From: Georgenia soli
Lineage (GTDB): Bacteria > Actinomycetota > Actinomycetes > Actinomycetales > Actinomycetaceae
Assembly: GCF_002563695.1 (NCBI RefSeq)
Contig: NZ_PDJI01000004.1
Span: 3,410,001-3,474,000, forward strand
Length of the DNA stretch: 64,000 nucleotides
Direction of reading: 5' to 3'
The notes below the pieces were generated by a model, which saw nothing but the letters and a program-made list of their open reading frames with translations, did not search any database and had not been told where the DNA came from. Shown in pieces: positions 17,309 to 25,458 of the stretch. How positions within the stretch are numbered: the first letter of the stretch is position 1; each line of letters opens with the position of its first letter. The translations under genes were made by a program, and so were the position numbers.

Positions 17309-17566
17309 ATGGCACACAAGAAGGGCGCCAGCTCCTCCCGGAACGGCCGCGACTCCAACGCCCAGCGTCTGGGCGTGAAGCGCTTCGGCGGCCAGGTCGT
17401 CAAGGCCGGCGAGATCATCGTCCGCCAGCGCGGCACCCACTTCCACCCCGGCCTCAACGTCGGCCGCGGCAAGGACGACACCCTGTTCGCCCTCGAGGCC
17501 GGCGCGGTCGCCTTCGGCAACCGCCGTGGCCGCAAGGTCGTCGACATCGTCCTGGCCGACGCCTGA
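17309..17566 (+). CDS. rpmA: 50S ribosomal protein L27
   Basis: 85 residues beginning [20 protein letters not shown], the standard L27 N-terminus reaching the peptidyl-transferase centre, then '[22 protein letters not shown]'. There is no N-terminal cleavage extension of the Firmicutes type. It lies 60 bases after rplU and is followed by a strong hairpin. Confidence 0.97.
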   Translation: MAHKKGASSSRNGRDSNAQRLGVKRFGGQVVKAGEIIVRQRGTHFHPGLNVGRGKDDTLFALEAGAVAFGNRRGRKVVDIVLADA

Positions 17567-17584
17567 GACGACACTGAACGCCTG

Positions 17585-17618
17585 GCAGGGGCGGACGGCG
17601 CGAGCCGTCCGCCCCTGC
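17585..17618 (+). terminator. Hairpin terminator between rpmA and obgE
   Basis: A perfect 15-bp stem (17585-17599 with 17604-17618) closed by a GCGA tetraloop, 18 bases after rpmA. It lacks a T-run. It may partly uncouple the abundant ribosomal transcript from obgE. Confidence 0.7.
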
Positions 17619-17658
17619 TGCATGCTTGAACCAGAGAACTGCTGAGAGGACGACGGCG

Positions 17659-19206
17659 ATGGCCACCTTCGTTGACCGTGTGGTGATCCACGTCGCGGCG
17701 GGCGACGGCGGGAACGGCTGCGCCTCCATCCGGCGCGAGAAGTTCAAGCCGCTGGCCGGCCCGGACGGGGCCAACGGCGGCCGGGGCGGTGACGTCGTCC
17801 TCGTGGTCGACCCCCAGACGACGACGCTGCTGGGCTACCACCACCAGCCGCACCGGCGGGCGACGTCGGGCACCCAGGGCGCGGGTGACATGCGCGCCGG
17901 GAAGACCGGCGAGGACCTCATCCTCCCCGTGCCCGACGGCACGGTCGTCAAGACGCTCGACGGCGAGGTCCTCGCCGACCTCGTCGGCGAGGGCACCCGC
18001 TTCGTCGCGGCCACCGGCGGGCACGGTGGGCTCGGCAACGCCGCCCTGGCGTCCCCGCGGCGCAAGGCCCCAGGTTTCGCCCTGCTCGGCGAGGAGGGGG
18101 AGCAGGTCGACCTCGTCCTGGAGCTGAAGTCGGTCGCCGACGTCGCCCTCGTCGGCTTCCCCAGCGCCGGGAAGTCCTCCCTCATCGCCGCCATGTCGGC
18201 GGCGCGGCCCAAGATCGCCGACTACCCGTTCACCACGCTGGTGCCCAACCTCGGCGTGGTCCAGGCCGGCGAGGAGCGCTACACCGTCGCCGACGTGCCG
18301 GGGCTGATCCCCGGCGCGTCCGAGGGGCGGGGCCTGGGCCTGGAGTTCCTCCGCCACATCGAGCGCTGCGCGGTGATCGTGCACGTGCTCGACTGCGCCA
18401 CGCTCGAGCCCGGCCGCGACCCGGTCAGCGACCTCGACACGATCGAGTCCGAGCTCGCCGCCTACGCCGGCGACCTCGACATCGCAGGCGGACGTGTGCC
18501 CCTGATGGAGCGGCCCCGCGTCGTCGTCCTCAACAAGATCGACGTCCCGGAGGCCCGGGAGCTGGCCGAGATGGTCCGCCCGGACCTGGAGGCCCGCGGT
18601 CTGCGCGTCTTCGAGATCTCGACGGCGTCCCACGAGGGTCTCCGGCCGCTCTCCTTCGCCCTCGCGGAGATCGTGGCCCGCGCCCGCGCCGAGGCGCCCA
18701 CGCTGGAGAAGACCCGCATCATCCTGCGGCCCCGGGCAGTCGACGACGCCGGGTTCACCGTCACGGCGCGCAAGGGTGCCGACGGGCCGTACTTCCAGGT
18801 CCGTGGCTCCAAGCCCGAGCGCTGGGTCCGCCAGACCGACTTCAACAACGACGAGGCCGTCGGCTACCTCGCCGACCGGCTGGCCCGGCTCGGCGTCGAG
18901 GACCAGCTGTACAAGGCCGGTGCGGTCGCCGGCGACACGGTCGTCATCGGCCCCGCCGAGGGCGGCGTGGTCTTCGACTGGGAGCCCACGCTGCAGACCG
19001 GTGCCGAGCTGCTCGGCCCCCGCGGCACGGACCTGCGGCTCGAGGAGACGGCACGTCCCACGCGCGCGGAGAAGCGGCGCGGGTTCCACGAGATGATGGA
19101 CGCCCGTGCCGCCGCCCGCGACGAGCTGTGGACCGAGCGGCAGGCCGGCGTCTGGGTCGACCCGGAGGACGAGAAATCCTCGTCCACCGAGTCCGACCCG
19201 CGCTGA
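17659..19206 (+). CDS. obgE: GTPase ObgE/CgtA
   Basis: A 515-residue essential GTPase of 50S assembly. The glycine-rich Obg domain (residues 1-~158, '[25 protein letters not shown]') is followed by the G domain with P-loop GFPSAGKSS (~165), '[16 protein letters not shown]' and NKID. An OCT domain follows around 355-430 and then a charged tail. Start ATG 17659 with GAGAGGA upstream. The usual next gene proB is found only 4 kb further on. Confidence 0.96.
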   Translation: MATFVDRVVIHVAAGDGGNGCASIRREKFKPLAGPDGANGGRGGDVVLVVDPQTTTLLGYHHQPHRRATSGTQGAGDMRAGKTGEDLILPVPDGTVVKTLDGEVLADLVGEGTRFVAATGGHGGLGNAALASPRRKAPGFALLGEEGEQVDLVLELKSVADVALVGFPSAGKSSLIAAMSAARPKIADYPFTTLVPNLGVVQAGEERYTVADVPGLIPGASEGRGLGLEFLRHIERCAVIVHVLDCATLEPGRDPVSDLDTIESELAAYAGDLDIAGGRVPLMERPRVVVLNKIDVPEARELAEMVRPDLEARGLRVFEISTASHEGLRPLSFALAEIVARARAEAPTLEKTRIILRPRAVDDAGFTVTARKGADGPYFQVRGSKPERWVRQTDFNNDEAVGYLADRLARLGVEDQLYKAGAVAGDTVVIGPAEGGVVFDWEPTLQTGAELLGPRGTDLRLEETARPTRAEKRRGFHEMMDARAAARDELWTERQAGVWVDPEDEKSSSTESDPR

Positions 19207-19339
19207 CGGATCGGTCGCAGCGGGGCGCTGTCAATCACCCGGCCCTGCCGGTCCTGAGGCGGGCCCGGCCTGACGGTCGGGCCCGCTCAGAGGTCGCGCT
19301 GAGAGGTGGGCCCGCTGACACGTGGGTTCGCTGACACGT

Positions 19340-19381
19340 GGGCTCGCGCCGACCGAGTCTCAGTGCGGTCGGCGCGAGCCC
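19340..19381. terminator. Bidirectional terminator between obgE and the MFS gene
   Basis: A perfect 16-bp stem (19340-19355 with 19366-19381) with a 10-base loop between two convergent genes. The bases just before it (19312-19345) contain near-direct repeats of GCTGACACGTGGG, and GGGCCCG blocks recur from 19261 on. Confidence 0.7.
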
Positions 19382-19422
19382 TCCGGCCGTTCAGGGCAGG
19401 TCCGCCTCGCTGGGTCGGCCGG

Positions 19423-21009
19423 TCACGTGGGGCGCACGTCCGTGTGGTCGACGGCGACGCCGGCCCTCCCCGTGACAGACGCCTCGCGCACCTCGGCGGC
19501 CATCTCGAGCATCTCCTCGTCGCTCAGCGCGCGCTGCTCCGGCTGCTTCCCGGCCTCCAGGGCGGTCTCGGCAGGAGAGCCCGGGGCGACGGCGGAGCCG
19601 ACGGACGCCGGGACCTCACTGCCCCGCAGGGAGGCGCCCGCGGTCTCCGGCATGAACCAGACGCAGACCAGGCCGAGCACGCACGCGGCCATCATGTAGT
19701 AGGCGGGGAACAGCAGGTTCCCCGTCTGCCCGATCGCCCACTCGTTGACCAGGGCGGCGGTGCCACCGAACAGGGACGTGGCGATGTTGTACGTGATGGC
19801 GAAGCCGGCGAACCGGGCCTGGGTCGGGAACATCGCCGGGAAGGTGGCGGTGATGGTGGACAGCTGCGGCACGTACAGCAGGCCCAGCACCGCGAAGCCG
19901 ACCATGGCCAGCGGGAAGCTCACGCCCATCAACAGGAACATCGGGACGGCCAGCACGATGATCCCGCCGAGCGAGACGTACCAGCTGGGCTTGCGGCCCA
20001 GACGGTCGGAGAGGCCACCGGTCAGCGGCATCACCGCCATCATGGCCAGCTCGCCGACGAGGATGACGATGAGCCCCGCCGTCGCCGGCAGCCCGATCTG
20101 CTGCTCGAGATAGGTGGGCATGTACGAGAGCAGCGTGTAGTTCACGACGTTCAGCGCGACGACCAGCCCGGCCATCACCAGCATCGGCCGCCAGTGCCGA
20201 CGCACGAGCTCGGCCACGCCCGGGGGAGTCTGGGCGGCGGCGTCCGAGTCGGGCCCGGCCGGGTCGGGATCGTCGTTGCCGGCGTCAGACTCCTGCGCCT
20301 CCTGGAACACGGGGCTCTCGTCGAGCCGCGAGCGCAGGTAGAAGCCGATCATCCCCATGGGCAGCGCCAGCAGGAAGGGCAGTCGCCAGCCCCAGGACGA
20401 CATCTGGTCGGGGGAGAGCAGCGCCTCGAGCAGCAGCATGACGGCGGTGCCGAGGGCGAAGCCGCCGAGCGTGCCGAACTCCAGGAACGAACCGAAGAAG
20501 CCGCGCCGGCGGTCGGGCGCGTACTCGGACATGAAGGTGGCAGCGCCGCCGTACTCACCACCTGTGGAGAAACCCTGCACCATGCGCAGGACGATCAGCA
20601 GCACCGGGGCGAGGAGGCCGACCTGCTCGTACGTCGGCAGGACACCGATGAGGAAGGTGGCACCGGACATCAGCAGGATGGTGAGCGCGAGCACGCCCTT
20701 GCGCCCCAGCCTGTCGCCGATCGGGCCCCAGACCAGTCCGCCCAGCGGCCGCACGAGGAAGGAGATCGCGAACGTGGCGAGCGTCAGCAGCATGCCCTCC
20801 TCGAACGGGAAGAAGTGCATGGAGATGTACGCGGTGGCCACCGCGTAGACGCCGTAGTCGAACCACTCGGTGGCGTTGCCGAGGGCCGAGGCGGCCGTGG
20901 CGCGGCGGACGGCGGCGTCGTCGGTGGCCGGGGGCCTGCTGTGGCGGGAGAACCTGTTGCGGCCGGGCGTGGGTCGCTGGGGATGGGCGGGATCGCTGGT
21001 CGGGGACAC
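19423..21009 (-). CDS. MFS transporter, metabolite:H+ symporter (ProP-like) family
   Basis: A 528-residue, 12-helix transporter. 'NATEWFDYGVYAVATAYISMHFFP' and 'GGEYGGAATFMSEYAPDRRRGFFGSFLEFG' are signatures of the MHS group, which moves compatible solutes or organic acids with protons. A ~45-residue acidic insert (QESDAGNDDPDPAGPDSDAA) lies in the cytoplasmic loop between the two halves. I chose GTG 21009 because GGAAGGA lies at ideal distance; a GTG at 21033 is also open. The substrate cannot be told. Confidence 0.85.
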   Translation of the reverse strand: MSPTSDPAHPQRPTPGRNRFSRHSRPPATDDAAVRRATAASALGNATEWFDYGVYAVATAYISMHFFPFEEGMLLTLATFAISFLVRPLGGLVWGPIGDRLGRKGVLALTILLMSGATFLIGVLPTYEQVGLLAPVLLIVLRMVQGFSTGGEYGGAATFMSEYAPDRRRGFFGSFLEFGTLGGFALGTAVMLLLEALLSPDQMSSWGWRLPFLLALPMGMIGFYLRSRLDESPVFQEAQESDAGNDDPDPAGPDSDAAAQTPPGVAELVRRHWRPMLVMAGLVVALNVVNYTLLSYMPTYLEQQIGLPATAGLIVILVGELAMMAVMPLTGGLSDRLGRKPSWYVSLGGIIVLAVPMFLLMGVSFPLAMVGFAVLGLLYVPQLSTITATFPAMFPTQARFAGFAITYNIATSLFGGTAALVNEWAIGQTGNLLFPAYYMMAACVLGLVCVWFMPETAGASLRGSEVPASVGSAVAPGSPAETALEAGKQPEQRALSDEEMLEMAAEVREASVTGRAGVAVDHTDVRPT

Positions 21010-21196
21010 GGATGTCCTTCCTGGCGTAAGCACTCGCGGACGGTGGACTCATCGAACCCCTCCGGGCAGTCTCACGGGCGCCGGCGGCCGGCCGTGCGGC
21101 GATCGTGCGCGGCGCTGCGGCCCACAGGCGGACGGCTGGATCCGACGGGACGGCGCGTGCCGGTGCCCGGGATTCCGACCTGGAGGTGAGCCGACG

Positions 21197-21225
21197 ACGT
21201 TAGCGAAGTGCGCGAATGTAGCCAA
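21197..21225 (-). promoter_or_regulatory. Predicted promoter of the MFS gene
   Basis: On the minus strand TTGGCT (21225-21220) and TAACGT (21202-21197) are separated by 17 bases, a good vegetative promoter match about 190 bases upstream of the MFS start. This is the only notable element in the gap 21010-21290. Confidence 0.5.
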
Positions 21226-21290
21226 ATGGGACGCCCGGCGGCGTTGACGCCGGACCGTGCCCGCCGCACTGCTGGACGTGCGGCGTTCGC

Positions 21291-22691
21291 TCAACCCGGC
21301 GCGATGTTGTGGTTGAGGCGGAAGACGTTGTCCGGGTCGTACCGGCGCTTCAGCGACACGAGGCGGGTGAGCTTCTCGGTCCCGTAGATCCGCCGCGCCT
21401 CGGCCGGGTCCGCGGTCGTCTCCCGGCCCATGAAGTTCACGTACAGCCCGCCGGTGGAGAACCGCTGCATGTCTCCTGCGAAGGCGCGTACCCACGCCGT
21501 GAGGCGGTCGTCGTCCTCGGCTCCGGCCCACACGCCGTAGAGGTTGAGCCAGAAGCGCGCGCTACGCGTCGGGAACGGGGTCGCGTCCTCGGGGACCCGG
21601 GCGAACGCGCCGCCCATGTGGTGGATGTCGACGCCGGTGCCGGGCCACCGCTGCTCGGCAGCCCGGCGCAGGAGCAGGTCCGTCACCTCGTCGTCGAGGC
21701 GGTCGAAGGACGTGTTCTTCCAGTATCCGCGCCTGCCCCTGGCCCCGAGCAGGTCGAACGCCGACTGCCATGCGACCCAGTCGGTCTCCTCCTCCACCAG
21801 GTCCGGCGGTGCCGCGCGGCGGAGCGTTCCGAGCAGGCGCTCGCCGGTGTCACGATCCGCGGGGTCGGCCCAGGCGCACGCGATGATCAGCAGCGGGTCG
21901 TCGCCGGCCTCGAGCTCGGGCGGCGGCACGATGAAGGTCAGGATCGACTGCATGGCGTCGGGCAGGTCCCGCGTCCACCGCTCCCACGCATCGAGCGCCG
22001 GGCGCCAGCCCGGCTCCGCGTAGATGAGGTTCACCGCGCACAGCTCCTGTGTCGGCAGCGGGTGGGCGCGGAAGGTGAACGAGGTGACCACCCCGAAGTT
22101 GCCGCCGCCTCCGCGCAGCCCCCACAGCAGCTCGGGGTTCTCCGTCTCGCTCGCCCGCAGTCGTTCGCCGGCCGCGGTGACGACCTCGGCCGCGAGCATG
22201 TTGTCTGCGGTCAGCCCGTGGGAGCGGGTGAGCCAGCCGACGCCGCCGCCGAGCGTGAGGCCGCCGACGCCGGTCTTCGACACGACGCCGAGCGGCACCG
22301 CGAGGTCGTACGGCGCCGTGGCTCGGTCGACGTCGCCGAGGTTGGCGCCCCCGCCCACCCGGACCACGCGCTCCTGGGCGTTCACCTGGACCGCGTGCAA
22401 CGCCCCGAGATCGATCACGACGCCGTCGTCGACGGTGCCGTACCCCGCCACCCCGTGACCCCCGCCCCGCACCGCGAGCGGAAGACCGTGCTCGCGCGCG
22501 TGCCCGACGACGGTGACGACGTCGTCCTCGTCAGCCACCCGCACGACGGCGACCGGGAACTTGTCGATCATCCCGTTCCAGACGCGGCGCGCGTCCTCGT
22601 AGCCGTCGTCGTCAGCGGTGACCACGGTGCCCCTGAGCCGGCGACGCAGATCGCCGACGGCGGTCCCGGCCGCGCTGCTTCGGTCGTCCAT
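21291..22691 (-). CDS. FAD-binding oxidoreductase, berberine-bridge-enzyme family
   Basis: A 466-residue flavoenzyme. The FAD-binding half has 'PLAVRGGGHGVAGYGTVDDGVVIDL' with the histidine that usually carries covalent FAD, then 'GVGGLTLGGGVGWLTRSHGL' and 'LWGLRGGGGNFGVVTSF'. The C-terminus ends 'YDPDNVFRLNHNI', the BBE domain. These enzymes oxidise sugars or secondary metabolites with O2; the substrate is unknown. Start at ATG 22691, preceded by GGTGAGG; a GTG three codons earlier is possible. Confidence 0.87.
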   Translation of the reverse strand: MDDRSSAAGTAVGDLRRRLRGTVVTADDDGYEDARRVWNGMIDKFPVAVVRVADEDDVVTVVGHAREHGLPLAVRGGGHGVAGYGTVDDGVVIDLGALHAVQVNAQERVVRVGGGANLGDVDRATAPYDLAVPLGVVSKTGVGGLTLGGGVGWLTRSHGLTADNMLAAEVVTAAGERLRASETENPELLWGLRGGGGNFGVVTSFTFRAHPLPTQELCAVNLIYAEPGWRPALDAWERWTRDLPDAMQSILTFIVPPPELEAGDDPLLIIACAWADPADRDTGERLLGTLRRAAPPDLVEEETDWVAWQSAFDLLGARGRRGYWKNTSFDRLDDEVTDLLLRRAAEQRWPGTGVDIHHMGGAFARVPEDATPFPTRSARFWLNLYGVWAGAEDDDRLTAWVRAFAGDMQRFSTGGLYVNFMGRETTADPAEARRIYGTEKLTRLVSLKRRYDPDNVFRLNHNIAPG

Positions 22692-22931
22692 CGGTCTCAC
22701 CTCACCAGCCGTCCGCCGCTCGGGGTCACGGAGGAGGACGAGGTGCGTCGCCCGGACGGCGAGGGGTTCGCCGAGGTCCGGCGGCGGGCGGCCTCCCCAG
22801 CATGCGCCGGAGGTGGGGGCCGCTCAAGGATGAGACCGGCCCGAAAGCGCGGGCGCTTCGGGCGGCACGCAGGCCGTCGGAGAACCGCCACCCGGGATGC
22901 CGTCGCGGGGCGGAGGTGCCACCGTAGGCGC

Positions 22932-23168
22932 ATGAGCCAGAGCGAGAACGACCAGCAGCCAGGACAGTCGGACTGGCTTCGTGAGGGCGGCTCCCATCCG
23001 CGAGGAGAGCGGCCGGACGAGGCCGCGGGCGATGCAGCGCGGAACGCGCTCAGCCCCTCGCCCGAGGTGCACGGGGACGAGGGCGGCGGCGACCTCAACG
23101 CCGGCGCCGAGGAGGACTCGGTCGAGCGGGGGCCCGACGGCGGGCACCGCAGCCCCCGGCAGGTGTAG
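22932..23168 (+). CDS. Small acidic hydrophilic hypothetical protein (78 residues)
   Basis: Begins MSQSENDQQPGQSDWLREGG and is rich in Glu, Asp, Gly and Ser, with no Cys and no hydrophobic stretch, so probably intrinsically disordered. A GGAGG lies 13-17 bases before the ATG, which is somewhat far. It is the only open frame here with non-random composition (polar N-terminus, aromatic W). It could be a real small gene or chance; no family recognised. Confidence 0.4.
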   Translation: MSQSENDQQPGQSDWLREGGSHPRGERPDEAAGDAARNALSPSPEVHGDEGGGDLNAGAEEDSVERGPDGGHRSPRQV

Positions 23169-23248
23169 CCCGCACCGGGGTCGGCCTCACCCGTGTCGCG
23201 GCATGGACGGCGCGGCCGGCAGCATGCGGGATGCGGGAAGATGTCCGC

Positions 23249-24385
23249 GTGAATCTGCCGCTGGCCAACCGGGCCCAGGTCGCGGGCGCGCACCGGATCG
23301 TCGTCAAGGTCGGGTCGTCCTCGCTGACGGCGCCCGACGGCAGCCTCGACCTGACCTCGCTCCGCCACCTCGTCGCGGTGATCGCCGCACGCCGGGCCGC
23401 CGGCCAGCAGGTGGTGCTGGTCTCCTCCGGTGCCATCGCTGCGGGCATCACCCCGCTCGGCCTGCCCGGCAAGCCGAAGGACCTCGCCACCGCGCAGGCG
23501 ACGGCCTCCGTGGGGCAGGGCCTCCTCGTCGCCCGGTACACCGAGGCGTTCGCCTCGCACGGCCAGCGAGTCGGGCAGGTGCTCCTGACCGCCGAGGACC
23601 TCATCCGCCGGCAGAACTACGCCAACGCCCAGCGTGCGCTCGAGCGGCTGCTCGCGCTCGGCGTCGTCCCGGTGGTCAACGAGAACGACACCGTGGCGAC
23701 CGACGAGATCCGCTTCGGTGACAACGACCTGCTGGCGGCGCTCGTCTCCCACCTCGTGCGGGCCGACGCCCTGGTGCTGCTCACCGACGTCGACGGCCTG
23801 TACGACGGACCGCCGTCACGCCCCGGCACCCGGCTCATCAGCACGGTCACGGCCGGCTCGGACCTCGCGGGTGTCGAGGTGACCGGCCGGGGGAGCGACA
23901 TCGGCACGGGCGGGATGGTCACCAAGCTCGACGCCGCCTCCATCGCCACCGGCTCCGGCATCCCGGTGGTGCTGACCTCCGCCGCCAACGTCGAGCCGGC
24001 GCTCGCCGGCGAGGAGGTCGGCACCTGGTTCGCGGCGACGGGGCGACGCAAGTCCGCGCGGCGCCTCTGGCTCGCGCACGCCGCACAGGTTCGCGGCCGC
24101 CTGCACCTCGACGACGGCGCAGCCCGCGCCGTGACCGACGGCAAGCGTTCGCTCCTCGCCGCCGGCATCACCGGTCTCGACGGCGACTTCGAGCCCGGCG
24201 ACGCCGTCGAGCTGGTCGGTCCGGACGGCGTCGTCGCCCGTGGGCTCGTCGCGTACGGGTCGAGCGAGCTGCCGGCCATGCTCGGGAAGTCGTCCGACCA
24301 GCTCCGCGAGAACGGGGACGCGCTGCCCCGCGCCGTCGTCCACCGGGACGACCTCGCCCAGGTGCGTCCGCGCCGTCGGCACTGA
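23249..24385 (+). CDS. proB: Glutamate 5-kinase
   Basis: A 378-residue enzyme that phosphorylates glutamate in the first step of proline synthesis. The amino-acid-kinase domain has 'RIVVKVGSSSLT', 'VLVSSGAIAAGITPLGL', 'VPVVNENDTVATDEIRFGDNDLLAA' and 'SDIGTGGMVTKLDAA'. The C-terminal ~90 residues form the PUA domain. Start GTG 23249 with GGGAAG eight bases upstream; an ATG at 23231 would add six residues. proA does not follow. Confidence 0.95.
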   Translation: MNLPLANRAQVAGAHRIVVKVGSSSLTAPDGSLDLTSLRHLVAVIAARRAAGQQVVLVSSGAIAAGITPLGLPGKPKDLATAQATASVGQGLLVARYTEAFASHGQRVGQVLLTAEDLIRRQNYANAQRALERLLALGVVPVVNENDTVATDEIRFGDNDLLAALVSHLVRADALVLLTDVDGLYDGPPSRPGTRLISTVTAGSDLAGVEVTGRGSDIGTGGMVTKLDAASIATGSGIPVVLTSAANVEPALAGEEVGTWFAATGRRKSARRLWLAHAAQVRGRLHLDDGAARAVTDGKRSLLAAGITGLDGDFEPGDAVELVGPDGVVARGLVAYGSSELPAMLGKSSDQLRENGDALPRAVVHRDDLAQVRPRRRH

Positions 24386-24420
24386 CGCTCGGTCGCTCCG
24401 GAACCTGCGCAGCCCGGGTG

Positions 24421-24510
24421 ACGTGCCCGGGCCCGGGTCGCGGTCCGGGTAACGTGCCGGGCCCGGGTCGCGGTCCGGGTAACGTGCCGGGCCCGGGTCG
24501 CGGTCCGGGG
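24421..24510. repeat. 30-bp tandem repeat, three copies
   Basis: Three head-to-tail 30-base units. Copies 2 and 3 differ by one base (final T to G) and copy 1 differs in its first few bases. The core is GCCCGGGTCGCGGTCCGGG. They begin 36 bases after proB. Each unit holds the palindrome CCCGGG, so the array could fold strongly in RNA. Confidence 0.9.
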
Positions 24511-24767
24511 AAGTCCTGTGACGGGCCAGTCTTGCTGCCAGGCAGACCGTGGACGGCGCGGCAGCGGCGCCGGAGCCTAGGGCACAGCCCGCGCTGCGTC
24601 CACCACCTCCGCCGCTGTCTCGCGAAGTGGGACGGAGGTCGGGCCGGGGGACCAACGGCCCGGATCCCGGGACGTGCCCGGACGATTCGGACGCCTTCGC
24701 CCCGCGGGTGCGACTGTATGAGCACCAGGCGCGGCGTCCGCCGCTGCCACCGGACGACGGAGGAACG

Positions 24768-24890
24768 ATGAGGGGATCGACGGTCACCGCCGAGCTCGCC
24801 CTTCACGCCGGGGCCACGACGGCCCTCCGATCCTGCCGCACCGGAGCCTGTTGCTGTCGTCCCTGTATGCGCGGGTCCTGGGCCTTCTGA
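24768..24890 (+). CDS. Poly-cysteine leader peptide (candidate cysteine-responsive attenuator ORF)
   Basis: A 40-codon ORF with an excellent ribosome site (GGAGGAACG directly before ATG). The C-terminal part reads SCRTGACCCRPC: five of 12 residues are Cys, including three in a row (TGT TGC TGT). Poly-Cys short ORFs upstream of sulfur genes are known in mycobacteria to act as cysteine-responsive attenuators: ribosomes stall when charged tRNA-Cys is scarce. Here the ORF lies 568 bases ahead of an ABC-transporter/monooxygenase operon, and a stable bulged hairpin (24959-24983) follows 68 bases after its stop. Peptide and context are seen; regulation is inferred. Confidence 0.65.
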   Translation: MRGSTVTAELALHAGATTALRSCRTGACCCRPCMRGSWAF

Positions 24891-24958
24891 CCTCGTCCCG
24901 GTCCAGGACCATCCGGACACAGCCAGCCTGACCCCGTCCAGCGGGGGAGAGTGCCCGG

Positions 24959-24983
24959 CCCGCGGACCTCATTCGGTCGCGGG
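24959..24983 (+). promoter_or_regulatory. Candidate attenuator hairpin after the poly-Cys leader
   Basis: CCCGCG-G-ACC pairs with GGT-CGCGGG (9 bp with one bulged G) across a 6-base TCATTC loop. It is preceded by a smaller CCCCG / CGGGG hairpin at 24932-24946. Position between leader ORF and structural genes suits an attenuator, but no alternative pairing was proven. Confidence 0.35.
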
Positions 24984-25200
24984 GGCGAGGGGGCCAGGAT
25001 CGACGACGGCGTAGCGTCGGCGGTCTCGGTCGCCGCCTCGTCGCCGCGCGCCTTGCAGGCCCGCGCGCTTCCCAGCTCCGAGACCGCGTTCACGTGGTCC
25101 GCGGGCGTCGGCGCCGCCGTCTGCCGGGCGTCGCGCCCGCACACAGCGGTGGCGACCCGAGCGCGACGCGTCACGGCAGTCGCCGGTCGACGCCTCGATA

Positions 25201-25276
25201 CCCGCGAGGCGCTGGCCCGGCACGTCCACACCCGTGAGGCGCTGGCTCGCCACGTCCACACCCGTGAGGCGCTGGC
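25201..25276. repeat. Second 30-bp tandem repeat, ~2.5 copies, upstream of the ABC operon
   Basis: Units start at 25201, 25231 and 25261 and share GAGGCGCTGG and CACGTCCACACCC. Copies 1 and 2 differ at three positions; copy 3 is cut after 16 bases. The unit length equals that of the unrelated array at 24421. If translated on the plus strand it repeats TREALARHVH, but no start or ribosome site supports translation. It lies ~180 bases before the substrate-binding-protein gene, so a leader-RNA or DNA-binding role is possible. Confidence 0.85.
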
Positions 25277-25458
25277 GGCACGTCGGTCACACACGCCGGG
25301 TCGCACACCTGCACGCCCTCTGCGGGGGCCGTCTCGGTCCTGCGTGCCTCCCAGCCCACCCGTCCGGTCAGCTGCCGCCCCCGACGCGCCGCCCCCGACG
25401 CACACGCACCGTCACACCTCTGTACCTCGAGCAGTCCCACACCCCTGTAGGAGAACCC

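Larger units (their letters stand above)
24386..25458. other. Long non-coding leader/intergenic region before the organosulfur-type operon
   Basis: 1073 bases with no convincing gene other than a 40-codon ORF (24768-24890). It holds two separate sets of 30-bp tandem repeats (24421-24510 and 25201-25276) and a likely attenuator hairpin at 24959-24983. Longer open frames on both strands here are low-complexity Arg/Ala/Thr stretches that I consider noise. I read it mainly as an untranslated regulatory leader for the genes from 25459 on. Confidence 0.55.

Noticed and set aside
24719..24772. A 17-codon ORF (MSTRRGVRRC...) overlapping the poly-Cys leader start by ATGA
   Set aside because: No ribosome site and no notable composition; possible but unsupported.
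25201..25276. The 30-bp tandem array as a CRISPR remnant
   Set aside because: The units are directly adjacent with no variable spacers, and no cas genes are in the window.
24803..25405. A 200-codon minus-strand ORF with CRASASRVWT repeats
   Set aside because: Low-complexity composition, no ribosome site, and the repeats merely reflect the 30-bp DNA array.
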